The position numbers and the translations under genes are program-made. A stretch of DNA of 64,000 nucleotides. Source: Otis tarda (Eukaryota; Chordata; Aves; Otidiformes; Otididae). Of this stretch, positions 39,222-49,600 are shown piece after piece. The first letter of the stretch is position 1; each line of letters starts with the position of its first letter. The notes beneath the pieces are model-generated. The model was not told where the DNA came from and made no database searches. It saw nothing but the letters and a program-made list of their open reading frames with translations. The stretch is taken from contig CM048553.1 in the NCBI GenBank assembly GCA_026413225.1, forward strand, positions 22,010,501-22,074,500. Reading direction: 5' to 3'.

Positions 39222-39358
39222 CTAATTTTTAACTGGAAAAATTATGCTCCCTTCTTCTTCCAAACAGATACATGCATCTTCTCCAGAGGAAGCTGCAGTT
39301 GGGTACTTCAAAGTGCCATTGTAGCTGCTGTAATTAGAGACGTTCTTTTTCATTCCAT
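39222..39358 (-). CDS. Possible terminal coding exon of an unrecognised gene, or part of a long STAM 3' UTR
   Basis: On the minus strand an acceptor-like GGGTTTCACAG ends at 39359. It is followed by a 44-codon open frame (phase 1 entry) to TAG at 39224-39222. The frame reads GMKKNVSNYSSYNGTLKYPT, then AASSGEDACICLEEEGSIIF and PVKN. It has two N-glycosylation-type sites (NVS, NGT) and a composition unlike random AT-rich DNA. About 490 bases downstream lies AATAAA (38735-38730) with a GT/T-rich stretch after it, as for a real 3' end. Upstream there is no further exon that I could find in 39359-43393, so donors would have to lie in or beyond STAM. No STAM exon ends sensibly into it; phase-1 donors exist after exons 6, 8 and 10. 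It could also be STAM 3' UTR with a chance frame. Confidence 0.35.
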
Positions 39359-40317
39359 CTGTGAAACCCAGCAGACAAGGAATAAGGTAAGATCATTTTA
39401 TGTAAAGACTGCACAAATACCTTTGAAATATGAGTGAAAAATAAGGTAAGTGATATTAGAGAAAATACTACAAAAATTGGAGAATGAGGTAATAAGCAGT
39501 TCTCCAGTGTAAATCTGATGTTCCTGCCATCTAGATGAAATGAGAGAACTATAATAGCAGCCTAGATTTGATCAGCAAAATATGTACATGCTATTAAAAG
39601 CACATTTATCTCCTTTGTTACATCTAGAGCATTTGCAGTATGGCAGAATTCTCTGAAGTTACAGTTACTCAAATTAGTTTCAGTTCTCCCCTCTCAAAAT
39701 TAATGAATAGTAACTGTACCATGAAGGCGATATGCTGCTCCACACCAACTGAGAAGCATGCAGTAATTCTTATATTTTGTTCCTTTTTACTGTTGTTTTA
39801 CTGCTGTCTATATCTACTTTGGCCCATGGCATTAAATACAAATCTACATGAGTACCAGTTACTAAACAGAGGTGGTAAATGTGTTGCCACTGTTCCTGCA
39901 ACTGCAGTCTGGAACATACTGCCATGACATCAGTGTAGCAAATTTTAATAAGCTGCCTCAGTATTTTTCCTGGAATGCTTTACAGTAAATCTTGACATCT
40001 TTGTTTTGCCCACATAAATTGAGATGATACACATGGGTAAACAAGCTTTGTTTATAGAAGTGAAATGCACAGAAGGCACTTTCCAGAGTTTGCTCCAGTT
40101 CATGATAACCAAGCCACTAAAATACTCTTTCTGAAGTTAATTAGTATTTTTATATTCCTTAATGAAAGAGTTAAATAACAAAGGGTTATACAAAATACTA
40201 TGAAAATATTTTAGCCTTTCATTGACAAATACATTCAAAAATTAGGTCTTCCATTGGAACATGATATAATTTCCAAGGATTCTTCACTTTCAAATAGATT
40301 AACTTTCTGGCGCTTAA

Positions 40318-40323
40318 TTTATT
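40318..40323 (-). terminator. First AATAAA poly(A) signal downstream of the STAM stop
   Basis: On the minus strand, AATAAA occurs here, about 3.07 kb after the STAM stop codon. I found no earlier exact AATAAA on that strand while scanning; an ATTAAA lies near 41820. It is a plausible but unproven STAM 3' end. Confidence 0.3.
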
Positions 40324-41549
40324 TGCTAAAAAGCTTTTCCATACAGTAGCTGTGCATGTACTTTCCCCCGTCTCACCGATATTTCAGTGTTCAATACCAT
40401 AGTAAGACAGAACATACATGAACTTGGTCAAAACGATGCATAAATGAGGAATCTCAGAATAAATCACAGCAGAGAAGCCCCAGCAATGACATCTCCAAGT
40501 TCATGACACTAAACCAGCACAGAGGAGGTGAACTGAAATATAATTGCTAAATTATCAGTTAGAGAAGATACAAGAGGGTGAATGAAGGAATCAGTGCAAT
40601 GACAGCATCTAGCAAGGTAGGAGGAGGAACCACTTTAGAGTATCTAGCATTTGGGACAAAACCAAGTGAGAAGAGAAAATAATCTTTTCTGATAAATGAG
40701 AAAAATCAACATGAAGTAATACAGCTCCAAATTCAATTTAAACTGAAAATTGCATCTGAAATGGAAAATGTAGGCTGCAATAGAAATGCTACAACTCTGA
40801 AACTAAAAATCTAGTGACCTACTGCACCAATTGTGAACAATGAAAGCTGATTTTAAGTCAACTAAAATTCACAACTTGTTACAGGAGATACTTTAAGAGC
40901 AGTAACTCTAATAAGGGCATGAAAGAAAATTTAAAAAGTGTCCATCTTTTTTTTCAAAACTTTCATTAAACTGAATTTATGGTGGCATTGCATTTTAGAA
41001 AGTGTTTTTCTGTCACGATGAACCAAAACACAAGGTGATTTTAATTTTCTTAAAGGTGGATAAATGCCCAAAATTGGCATTTGAAAGGCAGAAAAACTTA
41101 AGATACACATAAGTTTTCAGTGTTCAAAGGAGAAACAAGGAACAAGGATTTCTGTGTGTTAAGGAAAGAAGACTTCGAAAATTTTAAAGTATTTTTGCCG
41201 AGTCATTTCTGTACAGAGGTTCCATAGACACAACATGTGAAAACCTAAGAATACAGATAGTCAATGTCAGCTGGGCTATTTTGATGCTCCAAGCTTCTCC
41301 TTGAATCAGGGCCTAAAAACTATGTAGTAAAAGTTATTTTCACTTTTTTTGTAGAAATTGTACACTTCTATACACATTCTTTCTCTGATTTTGGAATAAG
41401 GTACCTAAAGCATACAGAGAACACTATCAAAAATCGTACTACATGCCTTTTCTAAAGAAAATCACCTTCCTTTCAAATTCCACAGACTTTTGTGATGACA
41501 TCAAGTACTGAAGTAATGACATTTCGTGAGGATGCTTAGGAATTCTGGA

Positions 41550-41562
41550 GGGGGGGGGGGGG
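41550..41562. repeat. Thirteen-base G run
   Basis: Homopolymer G run between the STAM stop and the candidate exon, within what may be STAM 3' UTR (as C on the transcript). Length is likely to be unreliable in assemblies. Confidence 0.75.
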
Positions 41563-43393
41563 AGAAAACCCATGAAAATACTAGTATCAAAACAGCCAGC
41601 TGGCTAGAACATCCCCAACTGGAACACATCAGCTATGGGCTTGTTCTGTAACCACTCTGATTAGAACTTATGCACAGAAGTAATCTGAAAGCATTAACAG
41701 GAAAAATGCCATTGTCTGTTAAAACAGCGAAACAAAGGCATGTTAGGTAACTATGAACAGAGCAGGAACCAATGGGATAACTGAGGTCAGCTTATAGTAT
41801 AATGTACAACTGCAACATTTAATTCTAGAAGCATCACACTGAAATATAATACACAACAGCAAACAATTTCTGACATACACACTAACAAGACTGAAAACAC
41901 AGATCTGATGTTGAAGCCATCTAGTATTGCTCTAATTTGAATTAGAGTCGCTGGGAAAGATAAGAGGAAACCAGGTACATTAACAGATTAAATACGAATG
42001 CAAATTAACAACAGTCTTTGTACAATAAACTCTAATCGAGCATATCTAAAATCCTGCCTTCCATTACCATGTTTCCTTTGCAGCACCTCAGCTGTAGAAA
42101 GAAAATATTGTGCCTTGAAGAGCCACCTGGCTAAGTTACCGAGAAGTGCAAGGGTTTAAAAAGGACTAATATGTGTTGCTGCAGAAGAGAATTCAAGGTA
42201 ACCTAAAAGTGAATGGAAATAAGATGGCTTATAAACTATTCATACTATAGAAGGGCTAATAAACTGAAATGGAACAACTGGAAATTGAAACAGATGTTTA
42301 AGGCAGAAGTGTTTGTGTAAGGACAGTAAACAGAACAAATTGCTAAGCAAGGCCACAAGAGATAAAATAAAGCCCTGAAGGTTTGTTCAGCAAAGTGATT
42401 TAAATGTCCATAATTCTCCATGTTCTAATTAAGAAGACTTGAATAAAGTAGTGTTATTCATGTTGTGTGTTCCAGTTTAAAACTCCATTGTTTCTCCTCC
42501 AACTTAATTCCTCTGTCTTTGGTGTAATCTCTACCAACATACATAGAATACAGTTCTGGTTCTTATTGTAAAAAAGCAACTTGGAAAAAAATAAATTACA
42601 TGCTTCTCATGATAAAATGCAAGCTCTTGAACTGTTGCATGGTCCCACTATATGTTTAGCAGCCTCTGAATAGTAGTTTTAAGTTAATTAATTAGCATCT
42701 GAAGCAGAATCATAATTTGCTGTTATCCCCCCAATTCACTTACTAGTTAACTAGTTTACTTTGGTAGATAAGCGATCTAATAGTCATGATACACTTGTTT
42801 TCAATTCAAGAAGTAATGAAACCTAGACTCAGGTAAGTTTGTAAATTCATATATAGACCCTAGCTGGTAAGTGTAACCATGATATGCAGAATTACTGCTT
42901 TTCCTGCATTGGAAAAAGACATCACATCTGTCATAAAACCAGACAAAACTATGAAACATGGTTGTCAGTTCATGATTAAAATAAAATAGTAAAGCAAATT
43001 ATTTTTAAACATTGTGTTAAATATATTCACATGATCACCATAGCTATACGAAATGGCCACTACTGTAATCACACACTATATGTACATAACATGTAAGCCA
43101 CAAGTTTGCAAGTGTTGAGTTTTCACAGACTAGCCAATTTTATCAGACATAAATAATCTTGTACCAATTTTTAGGCATTTTAAAAGGAATTAAATGTCCT
43201 AAATATATCCGTTCCTCTGCAAAATTAAAAATAAAATCCTAAAAAGTCAGTGCAAATTGAACTTGTTCACCAAGATAGATTCTTATTAAGCTGAGAATAA
43301 ACAAAGTTTAAGAGATTAAAGAAAGAAACTCATAGAATTGCCAACTGCCTTTAGCAGAGGTTAAAGAAGATTAGGAATCAGAAGTCCTGGATC

Positions 43394-43643
43394 CTATAGC
43401 AGAGCCTTCTGTGAGTAACTATGCTGTTGTTGTTGAGGTGGCGGAGGCTGTGGTTGTTGTGGAGGTGCTTGTTGACTGCCTGCTGTCTGTGGCAGAGGTG
43501 TAGATGCTAAGTTATAGTTTGGCACCTGGGACATATTAGTTCCAGCATTCTGATAAGCAGCAACATCAACAGTAGCAGGTGGTGGACTATACACTGAAGC
43601 CTGGTTAGAGTAAGTATTTCCAGCAACAGAGCCAACCATTGCA
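43394..43643 (-). CDS. STAM: STAM exon 14: C-terminus with stop
   Basis: Acceptor TTTTAG (after a 25-T run) precedes 43643; stop TAG at 43396-43394. It encodes [20 protein letters not shown], then [30 protein letters not shown] and a Pro/Gln-rich stretch (positions ~43415-43475) ending SYSQKALL. The extreme C-terminus matches the mammalian STAM end; the Pro/Gln stretch is a few residues longer than I recall for human. Confidence 0.96.
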
Positions 43644-46600
43644 CTAAAAAAAAAAAAAAAAAAAAAAAAAGTTGAATTAACAATTTACCAACAGAACAGC
43701 AACACTTTATTGCTTCTTCAGCTATTCTATATATAACACAAAAATCTCCTAACTCTGGACACCTTGGATATTCAAAAGTATAGCAAATAAATATTCAAAT
43801 TAAAACTCAAACAGACTCCTCATATTTAAACACACCTCCCACGGATTTTAAAAACTAGGTTGTGAATCTATACTTTGTTTTATTTTAATGTGCAACATGG
43901 AATCCCATCTATCTTCCATTCTGCTAAAAAAAAAAAAAAATAAACCCAACAGTTTTAAATAGCAAAACAAGTCAGGTGAATTATGAGGAAACTCACTCAT
44001 CAATGTATGTCTTACCACTCCAAATAAGTAACTTTGAGGGACAAAGACTAACAAATACTTTAATAACTCAAGACAGATGTCTCTCCCAACTTTATAAAAT
44101 AAAATTACTTTACATAGAGAGTAAAAAACAAAACAAAAACAAAAAAAAAAAACAACCCCATAATATTGTTCTAAGGTCAATTAAAAACTTTTTCACAATA
44201 TAGGTAGTTCAGCCAAAGCTAAGCATCTTCGGGCATCCAGCCAAAACAGAAAGCCACTTGTAGCTCCTTTATACAGTGAAGCCATATAAGCTTTAGTAAG
44301 TATTCATAGCCCATTCACTTCTTTTCCAAAATGAGATTTCTCCCCATGCTTCCACAGTAAGATATTTGAAAAATCAATGCGACATACACTTTCTCAGAAA
44401 TTACACAAAGCCAGACAGAGCAGCAGAAAATCTTCATCATTAAATGTATATTAAAAGTTATATAAAAAAAACAAAACCCAAAAGTCATGTCTATATAATT
44501 TTCTCTAATTTTTCTTTTATATAAAAAGTAATATATACATATACCAAAAAATTTATATATTTGCTATATATAATTAAAACCTAGAAAAAAACTATAAAAA
44601 CAACAGAAGAGTTTGATGCTTATCAGGAATTTTTACCAAATACACAACACCAATAAAAAGCACACTGGAAATAATTGCACTGAAGTATCTTTCAGTTGTG
44701 TTTAAAAATATACTTCTGTAAGAAAAAAAAAATCTCCTTTAAATATTATCTGTAGTCCTTTATGCTTAAATTGATTTAAACTTGAATAGGAAAATATTTA
44801 AAATTACTTCGTGTAAGACGTCTGAGCAGGCTGACCAGGCAGTACTGAGCTGGCAGATGGAGTAACTGTGCCTTGGCTGAGAGAAGAGAGTTGTTCGGGA
44901 GGAAGATTATAGCCTTGAATGTGGCCCATCTGTGCAGTCCCTGCCACCAAATATGCATTACCTTGAGGTTGCCCTGGATAAACCTAAGAAGTTAAATAAA
45001 GGAATATTAAAAATAAAATACAAGAAAATTTGGTACATAATATCTGACTTTAGACAGCCTCTCAAACCTTTTATTACAGATGTTTTAATAGAAAGCAATT
45101 GATTGTCTTCTATCAATTGCTGTAGTATGAAAAAAATTACCAGATTTTCAAAGGACACTATTTACATTTCTAACTTCAGGCTCCAGTACCAAAAAGGTCA
45201 AATAGTTTCCTGGAAAACTTGCATTCCAAATTTTATTTTAATGACTATCACTCATGCTAATTAAGAGCTTCTACTTTTGAATGAAAATACAGAATCATGT
45301 AACAAATAGCAGTCCAAAGCAGAACACTTTGATGCCAAGATTACTTTCACTTAGTAGAATCGTTAAAATGGAAAGCCAATAATGTATTGTTTTTGTGTCG
45401 TTAGTTAACCTATCATTTCATGTTAACTCCTGAGACTGCCATTGTAAAATTGTTTGAGCAGAAGGAAAAAAAAGTCTTAAGAAAATTTCAGCTGAAAAGA
45501 AGGTAATATTTTACAACTAACTAGAGGAAAACCTTGCTAGTAGATGCGTCAACTGTATTATAAATCAAGACTAAATTTCTAAACGCTACGCTTTTGTTCA
45601 ATCATGAATTATTTGGCTTAACACAAATTACTAGAAGAAATTATGAGGTCTCATGCATAACCGAGTTCACATAAGTTTATGTTATACAGCCCTTCTATCT
45701 TAAGATCCGTGAATCTCAGATGAGATATTTGTAGAAGTCTTATCAACATTGCAAAAGAATTTTAGAAGGCAGCAAAGGTACAAGACCTCCTAACTTTTCA
45801 GAACTTTATACTGGCTCATCAATCCCAGTTTTTTCCCTTTAAGAGTCCATAGAAACATGCCCATTTAGAAAACATTAAAATTATTTGATAGGGTCACAAC
45901 ATGACCGCTTATAACATATGAACAGAAGACAATGTTCCTCTTAATGACACTGCAAAAACATACATACTCTTCTTTAAGACACAAAGAAAGTATGTATTTG
46001 TAGGAAGCTAAAAGAACCAAATCTACTTCAACGCTTATATACTGTGTAGGTATTAGTAAGTTGGCTTGGAATTTTTTTTTAGTCACTCAAAAAGCAAGTA
46101 AATTATCGAAAAAAGTTTGAGATGTTACATATTCCTAGAAACAGGATAAGAATACAGCAAGTGTCCATGAGACTATGGAATTAAATATTTAAATGTTTAA
46201 AAGATCTTTAAAAAATACCATAGTATATGGATAAGCTAAAAGACCTACTCAGAGATAACAGTCAACTACATGGAAATGCTGCCATGACAGAATTACAATT
46301 TTTAACTTTAGTAATTTAAATGCTAAATACTCTCTACTGATATTTAAAAAAAAAAAAAAAAAAAAGGAAACTAAAATAAGAGATTGATTTCAGGGTGGGG
46401 AGGATCTAATTTTAAACAGTAACTGTACTGCTTTGATTCTTTACTTTCTTTGACCCACTATGCAAAGCTGTGGCAGCTTTAATTTTTAATTTTATGTGCA
46501 ACTCAAAGCACAGGATGGACTTCTTACTTGATCAAAAATAACTGAACAGAAAAGAAATAAAAGTGTTAGAACTCTTTCATTTAAGATTATCTCTGAGGAA

Positions 46601-49600
46601 GCAAGATGATTTTAACCTAGCATTAAAGTAACAAAGATCATAAAAAGAGGTTTCCATCTCAGGGGGCAAGGGGAGTGAGGACAGGCAGAAACAGGAAAAA
46701 AATTCTTACTTGCAATCAATATGCTCCACCACACTTTATCTATCAGAGTATATTTATTTTAGTAATGTAGAGAAGTATACTGTAAAAAAAAAATTTGAGC
46801 AAGTTTTGTAAAAAAGTTAGCTCATGTGAAAAACTGCTTATCATGAACAACTTCTAAGAAATCAACCATAGCTCCATATGTACTTGGTAACACCAACAGC
46901 TATTAAGGGTCACATACATACCTGAGAGCCAGAAACACCAGATGACTGCATGTAATACTGTTGGTTTTGTAGTTTTGCGTACATGGAATACATTGGGTCT
47001 TCATTCATCAATTTGTTATACAAAGAAAGAGCCTCCATTGCTTTAACATTGAGCTCAGAAAGTTCAGAATGTTTCCTATAAAATATATTTTACAGCTTAT
47101 TCTACAGTTTAGATAACTTCCGTACAGAACAGACAATAAAGACACAACAATCCAAGACAGAACTTTCATGAGGTGTGATAAGCAACATATTCTTACTGCC
47201 TCTCAAGTGATGTCTAGCAAGTGTCAGAATGTCAAACAGTACAATACTATAAAATACTAGATGACCGGGGAAAATACCCTTCAGACCTCCTCCCAGATGA
47301 GAAGCTACTAATAAATACACCTGTTTTCTTTGCCAGTATTCACAGAAATGATTAAGATATCACGAAGTAACAACACTGGTATTCTAAGAAAAAAAATCTT
47401 AATTTGAGTCAAAACACATGACTTTTTTTACCTATCTATATCTTCCAGCTTTTCATCTATGAGAGGTCCCATCTGGTGGCACATTGCTAGAATAGAAAGA
47501 CATTAAAATATATCAGTTTAATAAAGATTTCCACACTGCAAGTCAAAAAGCAGCTTAAAAAAATTATCAGATAGAAATGCGTAGGTGCTAGTCCAAATTT
47601 TTTTTTAATTATTACTATAATCTGTATGCCAAAAAAGTTATCGTAAGACAGGCAGTGTCATGAACAATGTAAGAATGAGATCTATCTGAAGTTTTCACTA
47701 GTGGTACAGTTTAAAAACTAAATTTTAAAAAGAAAATAAAAATACAGTGAAGCAAAACTCATTTAACATCCAGGGAATATGAAGCTGAAACTACCTTGCA
47801 AAAAAGCATTCAGGTAAATCTGAAAGGTGATCTCTTCTTCAAGGAAGAAAATTTGCCACTGCAACCTAGATCAACTAACCTTACTAGAAAAAGACTTTCT
47901 GTGAAAACAATGAAGAGGAAAACAGGTTGCAATGATTCAAATTATCTGCATGTTGAAGACACTAATAGCAAATAGCTGTCTCACTAGAATCCTAATTGGG
48001 AGAAGTGGGCTTCTTCAAACCACTAACACATACAAAAACAAAAACTAACTAGAAGTAGAATGGAAAAGCATTAAACAAAAAAGCACTCCCCACCGACTTT
48101 CAGCACAAGGACATGGGTTTCACGTAACTACTAACCAAACCACAGTTAACTAGCAGAAAGACAGAGTTTGTCAAATGTAAAATAAACAGACAAGGAAGCT
48201 GAAAGGGAGATACTACCATCTATCCCTACTCCAGAATGCAAAATGTGTGCACTTATCCAAGCAGTGAACTATTCACTGATCAACAGATGTGTTTAATCCC
48301 AAGAGCAACTCAACATTCAAACTAAGAGATGAGAAAAAAAAAAGATTGAGGCATCAAAAATGACCTAAATGCATTATAAGCAGCACTGGAACACTGGGAG
48401 TCTCAACTCCCAGTTTTCTAAAATTAGAGATGCAGAAGGGCCACGATGGGTGAAATGACATCACCGATGTGTTCCTTGAAGGCAACTTCAGATGAAAGAA
48501 GTTGCATGAAAGACACCCATCTGCTTCTTTGAACCCAAGACCAGTAATACATTGGCAGAAATGCTGGGAAAAGATGTAAAACCTAGTGCAAGTTCTGCCT
48601 ATTTTTATGTGTAAGACAAAGTGTGGTAAAAGGCATGACAAGGATTGCTTAGACATCTGTATGCTAACATGATGACTGCACTGCTGCCAACCACAAACAC
48701 TAGGCTCCTCAAAGTCTTGGGATGAGCTCTCCAATTTAAAGACATTTGTGACTGGACAACTGGATAGCAGAAAAAAATGAAGTGTTTTTTTGTCAAATGT
48801 TGATCAGCACATGCCACCACTGGTAGGAATCCAAGATCCAACACACATCTATAACAAAATTCCCAGAATCTATGCCAAAAATAGTAGCTACCCAAGACTA
48901 CTTGAGTGTAGATTAAGTACAATCTTGAATATAACATTGTAAAACTATTCGCAGACATATGTTTAGCAGCTGCTCTTGTAGGTAGCTGGGGAGCAATCAT
49001 CTGAATACACTACAGCTTTCAGATTCTAGGAGCAGTCGCATGGTTTAATATAAAATTCAGATTTTACAATGCATTTTGAAAGGAGATCCTAATGTAAGCC
49101 GTATCTGAAGGTTGGTTGACAAGCATATCTAACTTTTTTGCCTCTGTCCTGGACCAGATATAGGCAATCTCCTTCTTAGACAACAGCCTCTATAGCTACA
49201 TTTGGTACATGAAAGAATAAAACCATTCATGTTTCTTTTTACCCATCTTTACCTTTATTGGAACTATAATACACGCAGGCACGTCACTGATGTGCAGTTC
49301 CTAAAACAGGATTCATTTACAGGTATGATGAACCACATGAGTGTGGAAAGATGGGAGATATCCAAAAGGTCACAAGCTTATGCACCTTCTTCCTGATTTA
49401 CTTCTACATAGATGTGGAATCTGCCATTTTCTTAACAAAGTCTAGTCCGATTGGAACTGTCAACTTAAGGTAGCATTCTGTCTCATAATGGCTAAGTTTC
49501 TTTACTTCCTTTTCCAAGGTTCCCTTCAAAAAATTTTGGTGCCTCTATCAACCCAGGTAGAATGGTCTATAATGTCTCCTAGATGAGGTAGTTGGAATAA

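Larger units (their letters stand above)
39359..43393 (-). other. STAM: STAM 3' UTR and/or downstream flank
   Basis: AT-rich DNA directly after the STAM stop codon, with no mobile element recognised over 4 kb, which would suit a long 3' UTR. It has a minus-strand AATAAA at 40318-40323, a G13 run at 41550, and a small palindrome CTCTAATTTGAATTAGAG at 41930-41947. Whether the transcript ends near 40.3 kb or 38.7 kb cannot be told from sequence. Confidence 0.5.

Noticed and set aside
39640-39927. 95-codon plus-strand frame with one hydrophobic segment
   Set aside because: Antisense to the probable STAM 3' region, no recognisable domain; chance frame in T-rich DNA.
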